Source: Pseudomonadota bacterium | GTDB taxonomy: Bacteria; Myxococcota; UBA9042; PHBI01 | DNA length: 25,611 nucleotides | NCBI GenBank assembly: GCA_005788935.1 | Contig: SYAK01000147.1 | Location: forward strand, 1-25,611 | Direction of reading: 5' to 3' | Shown: positions 7,109 to 15,736 of the stretch, one piece after another | How the letters are laid out: each line of letters begins with the position of its first letter | Position numbering within the stretch: the first letter of the stretch is position 1 | Made by a program: the position numbers and the translations under genes | Notes under the pieces: model-generated | Database searches by the model: none | The model's input: only the letters and a program-made list of their open reading frames with translations | What the model was told of the DNA's origin: nothing

Positions 7109-8779
7109 ATGCACGGATTCGAGACGCAACGGAAGCGCGGTACGCAGCGGGGAGCCCACGTGACGTCCCTCGTGTGTGCGCTCTGTGTGGCGTTGGCGCC
7201 GCTCGCCCAGGCGCCGCGGGCCTTCGCGGCGGGTCCACCCCCGAAACGCGTCCTGCTGCTCCCAGCCCAGGTCGATCTCGCCGTCCCGCGCACCGCAGCC
7301 TCGAAGATTGTCGATCTCGTCGGCTCCATCTATCCGCTCGACGAGCGGGTGACCTGGGTCATGCCCGAGGCCCTCGTCGCACCCGAGGCGCCAGCAAAGC
7401 CGCCCAAGTCCGGCCGCGCTGTGAGGCCGCAAGCGTCCCGCGCTGTCACCCCGCGCCCCGCCAGCTCGCCGCTCGACCTGCCCATGAAGGCCCTCGAGAC
7501 GGCTCGTGGGGACGCGAAGGCGAACCGCCACGCGGCGGCGATCAAGGGCTACACCAAGGCCCTGCAGGGTCTTGCGTCCCACATCGGGCTTCTCGTCGAC
7601 TTCACGCCCTATCGCGCGGCCGTCATCGAGCGCGCTCTGTCCTTCTTTGCGACCGGTTACACGGACAACGCGGACGAGGAATTCCTGCGGGCCCTCGCCC
7701 TCGAGCCGGACCTCGAGCTGCCGCTGTCGGCACGTGATGACGCCCGCGCCGCCTTCGACCGGGTCAAGGCGAGCGTCGGCACGGCCAACGCCGCGCTGAC
7801 GGTCATCGCCGAGCCCGCTGGCGCGGAGGTCACCGTCGACGGGCGCCTCGTCGACCGCGCCCCAGCGACGTTCAGCGGGCTGCCGCGGGGTGAGCATGTG
7901 GTGCGGATCACCGCGGACGGTCACGCCGGGGGCGGGCAAATCGTGACCCTCGGGGACGAGGAGGTCACGGTGGCGCTCGCGTTGACGACGTCTCCGCAGT
8001 CCGAGGCTGCAGCGGCTGCGGTCGCGGAGTCACCCGGGGCGACAGCCCCCGCGCGGACGCCGAGCGGCGGCGACGGGGGGCTTGGTGCGCGCGTGCGGGC
8101 GGCCGACTTCGGGTCCGCCTTCGAGGCGATCGCGGTCCCACTCACCCGCGCCAACGATCTGGGCGCCGTCGTCATGACGTGGGCCCGTCCCCGCAGCTCC
8201 GGTCGCGGGCTCGTCATGGCGGCGCTCGTGTGGGTCCCGGGCGAGGGGCTCGCGCAGGTCGCCGAGACCGAGGTGAGCGAGGACCTCTCCGGGCTCCAGC
8301 TCGCCGTCCTCGATCTCGCGGAGCAGGCCGTCGCCGCCGCGCTGAGCTTCCCGACCGCCAAACGGGTCTCGGGTCGCCCTCCGATCTTCGGCGGCGCTGC
8401 GCCCGAGGTGGCCGAGGTCTCCGAGGTGGCCGAGCCGCGCGCGCCCGAGCGCGTGACCCCCGAGCCTGCCAAGGCTCCCGAGCCCGAGTCCCGGACCTAC
8501 GGTGGCGGAGGCGGTTCCCGCCCTGTCGCCGACGGGCCGCCACCCTCGTTGTTTGCGCCGCCCGTCGAGCCTGTGAAGCCGCGTCGGTCGCCGCGCCGTG
8601 AGGCCTCCTACGATCTCGACGCGGATGCGGAGGCCTCGGAGGGTGCGACGCCGTTCTACGCCTCGTGGTGGTTCTGGACGCTGACCCTCGGGGTACTCGC
8701 AGGCGGGACGACCGCGGCCGTCCTCGCGACCCAGCAGGGCAACGGGCCCAACACCTGGCGCGCGACCGTGACCTGGTGA
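7109..8779 (+). CDS. Secreted/membrane-anchored PEGA-domain protein
   Basis: The protein has 556 residues. The N-terminus (KRGTQRG head, hydrophobic LVCALCVALAPLAQ, then AFAAG) is a signal peptide. ATG 7109 is chosen over GTG 7160 because only the longer form has positive charge before the hydrophobic core, although GGGGAG precedes 7160. Residues 130-225 look TPR-like (helical, ALAEPDLEL-type pattern). A PEGA domain follows at about 227-290 (ALTVIAEPAGAEVTVDGR...GEHVVRITADGH); PEGA domains are beta-sandwich modules of surface proteins. A Pro/Glu-rich low-complexity linker then leads to one membrane helix at about 520-543 (WWFWTLTLGVLAGGTTAAV) and a short tail. The order TPR-PEGA-linker-anchor is common in Myxococcota; function is generally unknown. 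First gene of a four-gene set with gaps of 35 bp or less for the first two junctions. Confidence 0.8.
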   Translation: MHGFETQRKRGTQRGAHVTSLVCALCVALAPLAQAPRAFAAGPPPKRVLLLPAQVDLAVPRTAASKIVDLVGSIYPLDERVTWVMPEALVAPEAPAKPPKSGRAVRPQASRAVTPRPASSPLDLPMKALETARGDAKANRHAAAIKGYTKALQGLASHIGLLVDFTPYRAAVIERALSFFATGYTDNADEEFLRALALEPDLELPLSARDDARAAFDRVKASVGTANAALTVIAEPAGAEVTVDGRLVDRAPATFSGLPRGEHVVRITADGHAGGGQIVTLGDEEVTVALALTTSPQSEAAAAAVAESPGATAPARTPSGGDGGLGARVRAADFGSAFEAIAVPLTRANDLGAVVMTWARPRSSGRGLVMAALVWVPGEGLAQVAETEVSEDLSGLQLAVLDLAEQAVAAALSFPTAKRVSGRPPIFGGAAPEVAEVSEVAEPRAPERVTPEPAKAPEPESRTYGGGGGSRPVADGPPPSLFAPPVEPVKPRRSPRREASYDLDADAEASEGATPFYASWWFWTLTLGVLAGGTTAAVLATQQGNGPNTWRATVTW

Positions 8780-8814
8780 ACGACCCACGACCGAAGGGCT
8801 CGCAGCGTGCCGAC

Positions 8815-10437
8815 ATGATGACCCCGCCCGACCGCCGCCCCACGCACCTCTGGCAGCCGCTCGCCGTGCTCGCCACCCTCACGACCATCCTCACCGCAGG
8901 CTGCGATGCGGGTGAGCCGAATCCGGCCGGGGTCGCGGCCCGGCTCTTCGCGCCCGCGGGCGGTGAGAGCCCGTTCGCTGCGGTCGGCTGGATGCGGGTC
9001 TTCGTTCGGGGCGACGGCCTCCCGACACCGATCGCTGGCTTCTCGCGCTACGCCCCTGGGGCTCGGGCCGAGCTGCCGGCCATCCCCTTTGGCCCGCCGG
9101 GCGCTCGCTACCAGCTGGTCGTGGAGGGATGGGCGGATGGCAACGGGGCGCCGTCGTTCCTTGTCGCGAGCGGACGTTCGCCATGGTTCGAGGTCGAGAA
9201 GGACGGCACGGCGTCGCTCGACGTCATGTTCTCGAAGGTCAACGCGGTGAGCGAGCTGCCCTCGGTCGAGACGCGGGCGGCGCAGCGCCTCCAGACCGGG
9301 CGGGTGGGCGCTGGTGTCGGCGTGACGGGCCGCGAGGTCATCATCGCTGGCGGCGGCTTCGTGACGGACCCGAACGCGCCATGGTGGCGCGGGACCGGGT
9401 TCACGCAGGTCTTTCCGACGGTCGAGGGGCTCGACCTCACGTCGCAGGTCGTCTCCGCCCGTCGCGACCTGCGGGTCGCGCGCGCACTTCCGACCGTCTC
9501 GTCCATCGGGTACGGGCAGGCCATCATCGCCGGTGGTTTTGGCAGCAACGGAGCGCCGGTCGCAGACGTCGAGCTCTACAACCCGCCTGGCGTCGACGGG
9601 GGCCAGCCAGGTGCCCTTCCCCCACTATCGATACCGCGGGCCGGGCATTCGGCCACCGTCATCGACGCCGACGCGCGCCTCCTCCTCTTCGTCGGCGGAG
9701 ACGCCGAAGGGACCTGGGAGCTCTGGGATCCCGCCACCGGGTCGCGTGGTCGCCTCCCGCTGCCCGACGCAAAACCGCGCGCCCACCACGCTGCGACGGC
9801 CTTCACCGTCCCGGGCCGCACCGAGACGGCTGTCCTGGTGTCGGGCGGCGAGAGCCCGACGGAGGTCCACGCGACCGCCATGCTGTACGAGCCGGTGGGT
9901 CGAGCCATGTACCCGGTCGGACAGGCGATGGCGAGCTCGCGGACCGCGCACGCCGCGGCCTTCGTGTCCGACCACGGTCTGCTCTACGTCATGGGCGGCT
10001 TCAGCCGGGTCGATCGCCAGGCCGTCACGGGCAGCATTGACGCCTTCGATGTCGGGTTGCTCGCCTTTCGCAGCGACGCGGGAGGCCTCGTCCTCGGGAC
10101 CCCACGGGGCGGGATTCAGGCCGCGGTGCTCGCCGACAACCGCGTCCTCGTCGCGGGTGGGGTCGGCGAGGAGCAGCCTGGGGGAGGCCTGCGTCCGCTC
10201 AGGACCCTCGAGATGGTGTATGACTTCGTCGATGCGCAGACCTCCTCGCGGACCATCCGGGTCGCATCGAGTCCGACCTCGCGCGGGGCTGGTCAGCTTC
10301 CGCTTCTGTCAGGCGAGCGCGTCGGGCATGCGGTCGTGGGGCTCCCGTCGGGTCACGGGCTGATCGTGGGTGGGGCCGCGCTCCAGTCGGGGGCGCTCCA
10401 GACGCAGCTCGACCTCCAGGTCTACAATCCGCAGTGA
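8815..10437 (+). CDS. Kelch-repeat beta-propeller lipoprotein
   Basis: The protein has 540 residues. The signal peptide ends LTAGC (Cys30), so it is a predicted lipoprotein. After an N-terminal domain of about 120 residues it carries at least five Kelch-like blades, recognisable by paired Gly after a beta strand: AIIAGGFG, LLFVGGDAEG, VLVSGGES, LYVMGGFS, VLVAGGVG and LIVGGAA, with intervening RAGHSATV, RAHHAATA and SRTAHAAAF turns. Such propellers bind proteins or glycans, and no catalytic (galactose-oxidase) residues are evident. The start is ATG 8815 (or 8818), 35 bp after the PEGA gene; the frame is open further upstream but overlaps that gene. Its stop overlaps the next gene's GTG in the tetranucleotide GTGA, which implies translational coupling and a shared job with the outer-membrane protein. 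Confidence 0.82.
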   Translation: MMTPPDRRPTHLWQPLAVLATLTTILTAGCDAGEPNPAGVAARLFAPAGGESPFAAVGWMRVFVRGDGLPTPIAGFSRYAPGARAELPAIPFGPPGARYQLVVEGWADGNGAPSFLVASGRSPWFEVEKDGTASLDVMFSKVNAVSELPSVETRAAQRLQTGRVGAGVGVTGREVIIAGGGFVTDPNAPWWRGTGFTQVFPTVEGLDLTSQVVSARRDLRVARALPTVSSIGYGQAIIAGGFGSNGAPVADVELYNPPGVDGGQPGALPPLSIPRAGHSATVIDADARLLLFVGGDAEGTWELWDPATGSRGRLPLPDAKPRAHHAATAFTVPGRTETAVLVSGGESPTEVHATAMLYEPVGRAMYPVGQAMASSRTAHAAAFVSDHGLLYVMGGFSRVDRQAVTGSIDAFDVGLLAFRSDAGGLVLGTPRGGIQAAVLADNRVLVAGGVGEEQPGGGLRPLRTLEMVYDFVDAQTSSRTIRVASSPTSRGAGQLPLLSGERVGHAVVGLPSGHGLIVGGAALQSGALQTQLDLQVYNPQ

Positions 10438-13400
10438 GCGCGGCCGCCCCGAGAACCCGGTACGGGCGGTGGTCGCACGGTTTCGGCGGCCCACGCGCCC
10501 TGGTCGGGTTCGCTGTGTCGATGATGCTGCTTCAGTTCGGCGCCCCGGGGGCCCGCGCCGCAAGCCCCGAGCTCGCCTTCCGCGTTGCGCCGACCGAGCT
10601 GACGCGTGGCCTCCTCGGCAGCTTCGAGGTGGTCGCGAGTCTGCCCGATGGCGTCGAAGCGTCAGGGCCGCTCGCCCTCGGGCTCGAGCTGCCGCCCGGT
10701 GTGTCGGTGGCGGAAGCGGGCGCCCGCGTGATGCCGTCTTCGGGTGGCGCCATGGTCGGTGTCTTCGGGCGCTCGCCAGGCGGGACCATCCAGCTGCGCG
10801 CATCTCAGGGCGGTGTCGCGCGCGGTGTGACGCTTGGCCCGGGCGAGGTCGTCCGCTTCCGCTTCAGCCTGAGGGCCGGGCCAGCCTCGGGGCGGGCCGC
10901 GTCGGACGGCGTCACCGCGGCCTCGGACGGTCGTGTCGCCGTCGTCAGTGCGCGCCTCGAGGATCTCGAGGGTGTCCCCCGCTCGGACGTGGTCTCGGCC
11001 CGCGTCGGGGTGCGCCCTGACGCCGAGCTCGACCTCGGGCTAGCGCTCGGGACGGTCTTCTGCGACGCCGACGGTGACGGCCTCCGCGATGCGGGCGAGA
11101 TGGGGCTCGGCGGCGTCCGCATCGTCTCCGACACCGGCCGTGCGGTCGACACCGACGCGGACGGGCGCTGGCATCTGCGCGACCTGAAGCCGGGGGCCCA
11201 TGTCCTGAAGCTCGACGTCAACACCCTGCCGCCGCCGTCCGTGCCCATCGGCTCGCCGCGCGCGCTCGTCGACGTGACGCCGGGCCTCACCGTCCACGCC
11301 GCCTTCGCGGTGACCTGCGCCCTCGAGACGGTCCGCCCCGAGGTCCTCGTCCCGCCGCCGAGGCCCATCCCGGGCCGCATCGCAGCTCCGACGGCACTTG
11401 GCGCGGTCCTTGCTGGCAACGCGGAGGCCCTCACGGTCGAGGTCGGGGGCCTCGCTCTGGCGCCTGCCCGCCTCGTGGTGGACGTCGCCCCGGCGTCGCA
11501 CAAGGGGAGATCTCCTGCGCCGCCCGCGGACAGGCCCCTGAACCTCCCGTGGTCTCCCTCGGCCCAGGAGCCATCGGTCCTGCTCGCGCTGCGGGTCGCG
11601 GCGGGCGAGGCGTGGCTGCCGCCCGACGACGGGGTCGCGCGCTGGGAGGTCGCGATTCACCGTCAGGACCGACGCGATACCCCCGAGGGTCCACCGATAC
11701 GCGTCTTTGTCGGCGCTGGGGCGCTCCCGGAGCGGCTCGTGTGGGACGGACGCGACGCGCAGGGGACGTACGTGTTCGGGCGTGGGTCACGCGTCCTCGT
11801 GCGGGCCGAGATCGCGCGCCAGTTGCCGGTGTCGGCCTCGCTCGCGCCCGCCTCGATGCGGGTCACGCGCGAACGCCTCGTGGCCGCCCCGAGGGTCCTT
11901 GGGCACGGGTGGCGCGGGCGTGCCGCGGGCGAGACAGAGGTGGCCCGCTATCGGCTTGATGCACCGCGTTTCGAGGCTTCGGGAGCGCTGTCGCGTGCGC
12001 TGTCCGGCTCCCTCGAGGTCCTCGCCGAACGTGTCCGGGCCTTCGCCACGTCGGACCTCCTGGTCGAGCTGGTCGTCGACGGCGGTTCCGAAGCGGGCGC
12101 CTTGCCGTGGGTCCGCGAGCTCACGGCTCGGCTCGGCCTGCTCTACGGGCTGCCGCCCGGTCGCCTCCACGTCCGGGCGACCGTGGTGGGTGGGCCGCGG
12201 CTCGGCCCCGCGTCGCCGCGTGAACTGCGCCTCAGCTGGCAGGCTCCGGAGCCTCCTGAGGCGTTGCCACCGCTCGACCTCCCTCGGGCGGAGCCGCAGG
12301 CGCTGCTCGGCGGGGACCCCCTCGCACTCGGGACTGGCGCCGCGTTTGCGGGCGTGGTGGCGCCAGCCGCGACCGCCGGGCTGACGCTCATCGCCTCCGA
12401 CGGTGCCTCACGCAGCCTGCTCCTGACCGCATCCGAAGCCCTCGCGTCCGAGGACAGCGCACCCGATCTCGCGGCGCTCGCGGCGCTCGATCCGCTCGCA
12501 GGTCTCGGCGGTTCGGCCCTCGTCGAGGCGCTCGGCCCCTCGGCTGTGTCTGTGTCTCTGCCCGCGCGCGTGACCGCGAGCGAGTTCGAGATCGTGCTTC
12601 CACCGCGAGACAGCGTCATGTCGGCCCCACGCCTCTTCGTGTCGGGTCGGACCCACCCCGAAAATACCATTATCGTTGGTCATGAGCGCATGACCGTACG
12701 CAAGGACGGCGGGTTCGCCGGGCTCGTGCCCCTCCCGGCCGGGCTGAAGGCGCTCGTCATCGAGAGCCATGACCGGGGTGGCCACGTCGCGCGCATCACG
12801 TGGCCGCTCGCGGTCAGTCCGACCGAGCACTTCCTGCTCGCCCTCGGTGATGCCTCGGGCGGCCTCGACGCCCACCTGACCGAGCTGCCCCACTACGACA
12901 CCTGGCGCAACGACGGCCTCTTCCTCGCTGGGCGCGCCGCGCTGCTCGCCCGAGGGCGCATCGCGGGGGCCGTACTCGGGCGCGAGCTGCGCTACGCGGT
13001 CCACGCAGACACCGCCCGCCGCGATCGCTTCGAGCCCTATTTCCAGCAGATGATCGACCCGACCCGCGACTACGTCGTCTTCGGAGACGGCACCGACGAC
13101 ACGCTCGTGTCGCCCACGCGCGGGCCCCTGTACGTCCTGGTCGAGGTCGACCGCTCAAGCGTTGGTTATGGGGCATTCCATACCGACATGCGCGGCGTCC
13201 ACCTCTTCCGCTACGAGCGCACCTTCGATGGCGCTCACGCCGACCTCAGGGCGGCCTCCGAGGGGGAGCGCGGGCCGCGGCTTCGCGCCTTTGCGACGAC
13301 GGACAACCGCGGGCTCGTTCGGCGGCATGATGAGCTTCGCGCGACGGGGGGCTCGCTCTACTACCTCAGCCACAAGGCGCTCGCGCGCGGCTCCGAGCGC

Positions 13401-15671
13401 GTCGAGCTCGTGATCCGCGAGCTCGGGACTGGCATGGAGCTCGGTCGGGCGCGGCTCGCGCGCGACCGCGACTACCGCATCGATTACGCCCTCGGCCGTC
13501 TCGTGACCGAGGGTCCTGTCCCGTCGGTGGTCGACGCCCTCTTCACCATCGGCGCCTTTCAGCCCTTCGCTGGCCGAGCGATTCAGCAGGGGCACGAGGT
13601 CTGGAGCGTCGTCGGTTACGAGGCGGACGCCCCGCGTGCGGGGGGCGACATGGCCTGGGGGGCGCAGCTCGTACAGCCGCTCGGCGACTGGCTCGAAGTC
13701 GGCGCGGGTGTCGCGCGCGAGGGCCGCCCGGGGGGCGCCGCCAGCCTCGGGGGCGACTATCTCGTCTGGGGGAGCCACGCGAAGGTTCGAGCCGGGGCTG
13801 GGTCGTGGGCTGCTGTCGAGGTCGCCGGGACGACCGCGCAGGAGGGGGTCGCCCGCCGCTCGACCGACGGAGGCCTCGCCTACGGGCCGATCGCGCGCAC
13901 TGCGGCGGCCACGCGTGGCGGCTGGGGGCTCTTCGCGGCCGCCGAGGCGGACGTCGGTGAACTCGCAGGCGAGAGTCCCGACGCCCTCGATCTCAAGCTT
14001 CGCGGGCACTGGCAGCTGCTCCAGCCCGGTTTCCGGGTCGCGGGCCTCGCGAACGAGGAGGGCAGCGAGAAGTGGGGCGGCGAGGCGGTCTGGCGGCCAG
14101 TCGCCGCTGGACGGGCCATCGTGCGTTACGACGGAGGCCGCTTCCTCCTGTCGCAGCCCGGCGTCGCGGCTGAACCCGCGGTGCGACAGCTCGAGCGCCA
14201 CCGTCTCCTCGGCCGCTACGAACATACGCTCGCGGCCCCGCTGACCCTGTTTGGCGAGGTGGCGGCCGGAGACCAGGGCGATCAGGTGATCAGCGACCTC
14301 CCTGCGCGATCGCCCTTGCTCCCGGCGGTGGCGGGGGACTCGCCGTCTGCGTCCGCGCCGGGGGTGGCCGCGTTCTCGGTCGGCGCGCGCTGGCGAATCT
14401 GGCCCTCGCTCACGCTGCTCGCGGCCCAGGAGGCGCTTGCTGGCGGCGACGCGCGGACGGTCGGCCGCGGTGGGGCGGCGCGGGTGCGGACCGAGGCGGG
14501 GGCCGAGCTCGCGCTGACCTCCACGACGCGTCTCCGGGCCCTGGGCTCGCTGCGCTGGAACGGGGACCACGCCGCCCGCCTTGGCGTCATCACGCCGGTT
14601 GAGGGTGGTGGCCATGCGTATCTCGAAGAGCGCGTGGAGCGTGGCGTCGACAACGCCCGCCTCGTCCGCGCCTCGGTCGTCGGACTCGAGACCGACCTCG
14701 GTGGCGCGCGGGCCTTCGGGGAATACCGCCTTGACGGCGGCGTCGGAGGTCGCACGAACCGCGCTGTGCTCGGCCTGTCGCGCGCGGTCGACCTTGGCGC
14801 GGGTGTTCGAGCGCTGCTCGCGTGGGAGCGCTCGGCGGCGCTCGCCTCGGGGACCACGGGGCGCGGGGCGCGCGATGTCTTCTCGGGCGGGCTTCAGGTC
14901 CTTGGCTGGGATCGCCTGAAGCTCCAGGGACTCTTCGAGGCGCGCTGGGACCGCGATCGCCTGGGCGAGGCGGCGGCGGAGGTGCTGCAGGCGCAGAGCC
15001 GCGTCAACGCGGATCTGCGTCTCGCCGACGGGCTGACCCTGCTCGGCCTCCTCGATCACGCCCTGACGCAGGACCTTGCGACCCGGGCGGTCCTCGTGGA
15101 GGACCTCCTCGCGACCGTCGGCCTCGCGTGGCGCCCGGTCGGGGACGACGACGTGATGTTCACCCTGCGCTGGACCCGGACCGCGCATCGGACGGAGGGT
15201 CCGACGACCGCAGAGGGTGACACCTGGACACCGGGCGCGCCCGAGTCCCTCGGCCTGACCGGCCCCTCGACCATCACCACGGGCGACCTGATCTCGGTCG
15301 GAGGGCGCTTCGAGCTGCCCTGGCGCCTTCAGCTCACCGAGAAGCTCGTGTGGCGCCAGTCCCGCACGCGGACCTCGGACGAACTTGATCAGGGCGCCAT
15401 GTCCAGCGATGCCGCGATGTGGCTTACACGCCTCGCGTTTCATGTCGTCGCGGGGGTTGATCTCGCGGCCGAGCTGCGGCTCATCGCCACGCTCGCCACT
15501 GGCCAGCTGACGCAGACAGGCGGTCTCCTCGAGGCCGCCTGGCGCCTCGCCGAGCACGCGCGCCTCGGCGTCGGCTGGAACGTCGGCGCAGATGACGCGC
15601 GCTTCCAACCGGACGCCCTCCGCACCGGCCTCAGGAATGGCATCTATTTCCGCATGAGTGGACTCTATTGA
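10434..15671 (+). CDS. Large modular outer-membrane beta-barrel protein with SdrD-B-like and Ig-like domains
   Basis: The protein has 1745 residues. It opens with a signal peptide (basic RTRYGR head, core ALVGFAVSMMLLQF, GARA cleavage about residue 43). An Ig-like N-terminal region follows. An SdrD-B-like module lies at about 198-275 (GTVFCDADGDGLRDAGE...GGVRI...TDADGRWHLRDLKPG), with possible Ca2+-binding Asp residues. A FlgD-like strand (LVWDGRDAQGTYVF) lies near 435, and a region like the second half of an OmpA domain near 540-590. Another Ig-like module (LFVSGRTHPENTIIV) precedes DYVVFGDGTDDT and DRDYRIDYALGRLVTEGPV, a signature seen in other large outer-membrane proteins. The last 600-700 residues are alternating, Gly/aromatic-rich strands ending MSGLY, the terminal aromatic expected of an outer-membrane barrel. 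GTG 10434 overlaps the Kelch gene's stop. Function unknown; a surface scaffold or secretion/adhesion platform is plausible. Confidence 0.78.
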   Translation: MSAAAPRTRYGRWSHGFGGPRALVGFAVSMMLLQFGAPGARAASPELAFRVAPTELTRGLLGSFEVVASLPDGVEASGPLALGLELPPGVSVAEAGARVMPSSGGAMVGVFGRSPGGTIQLRASQGGVARGVTLGPGEVVRFRFSLRAGPASGRAASDGVTAASDGRVAVVSARLEDLEGVPRSDVVSARVGVRPDAELDLGLALGTVFCDADGDGLRDAGEMGLGGVRIVSDTGRAVDTDADGRWHLRDLKPGAHVLKLDVNTLPPPSVPIGSPRALVDVTPGLTVHAAFAVTCALETVRPEVLVPPPRPIPGRIAAPTALGAVLAGNAEALTVEVGGLALAPARLVVDVAPASHKGRSPAPPADRPLNLPWSPSAQEPSVLLALRVAAGEAWLPPDDGVARWEVAIHRQDRRDTPEGPPIRVFVGAGALPERLVWDGRDAQGTYVFGRGSRVLVRAEIARQLPVSASLAPASMRVTRERLVAAPRVLGHGWRGRAAGETEVARYRLDAPRFEASGALSRALSGSLEVLAERVRAFATSDLLVELVVDGGSEAGALPWVRELTARLGLLYGLPPGRLHVRATVVGGPRLGPASPRELRLSWQAPEPPEALPPLDLPRAEPQALLGGDPLALGTGAAFAGVVAPAATAGLTLIASDGASRSLLLTASEALASEDSAPDLAALAALDPLAGLGGSALVEALGPSAVSVSLPARVTASEFEIVLPPRDSVMSAPRLFVSGRTHPENTIIVGHERMTVRKDGGFAGLVPLPAGLKALVIESHDRGGHVARITWPLAVSPTEHFLLALGDASGGLDAHLTELPHYDTWRNDGLFLAGRAALLARGRIAGAVLGRELRYAVHADTARRDRFEPYFQQMIDPTRDYVVFGDGTDDTLVSPTRGPLYVLVEVDRSSVGYGAFHTDMRGVHLFRYERTFDGAHADLRAASEGERGPRLRAFATTDNRGLVRRHDELRATGGSLYYLSHKALARGSERVELVIRELGTGMELGRARLARDRDYRIDYALGRLVTEGPVPSVVDALFTIGAFQPFAGRAIQQGHEVWSVVGYEADAPRAGGDMAWGAQLVQPLGDWLEVGAGVAREGRPGGAASLGGDYLVWGSHAKVRAGAGSWAAVEVAGTTAQEGVARRSTDGGLAYGPIARTAAATRGGWGLFAAAEADVGELAGESPDALDLKLRGHWQLLQPGFRVAGLANEEGSEKWGGEAVWRPVAAGRAIVRYDGGRFLLSQPGVAAEPAVRQLERHRLLGRYEHTLAAPLTLFGEVAAGDQGDQVISDLPARSPLLPAVAGDSPSASAPGVAAFSVGARWRIWPSLTLLAAQEALAGGDARTVGRGGAARVRTEAGAELALTSTTRLRALGSLRWNGDHAARLGVITPVEGGGHAYLEERVERGVDNARLVRASVVGLETDLGGARAFGEYRLDGGVGGRTNRAVLGLSRAVDLGAGVRALLAWERSAALASGTTGRGARDVFSGGLQVLGWDRLKLQGLFEARWDRDRLGEAAAEVLQAQSRVNADLRLADGLTLLGLLDHALTQDLATRAVLVEDLLATVGLAWRPVGDDDVMFTLRWTRTAHRTEGPTTAEGDTWTPGAPESLGLTGPSTITTGDLISVGGRFELPWRLQLTEKLVWRQSRTRTSDELDQGAMSSDAAMWLTRLAFHVVAGVDLAAELRLIATLATGQLTQTGGLLEAAWRLAEHARLGVGWNVGADDARFQPDALRTGLRNGIYFRMSGLY

Positions 15672-15736
15672 TTACTCGCCCACCCGTGACCCCGGGCGTC
15701 GAGCCCGATGGCCCTCGCGGGCCGGCCCGGACGGCC

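Noticed and set aside
6980..7939. 320-codon N-terminal extension of the CPBP protease frame
   Set aside because: It runs antisense through the PEGA gene and is low-complexity; the real N-terminus with a membrane helix begins at the ATG at 6979.
13155..15608. 817-codon open frame antisense to the outer-membrane protein gene
   Set aside because: It is Arg/Pro/Gly-rich without recognisable domains and lies opposite a well-supported coding frame; long antisense frames are expected at this GC content.
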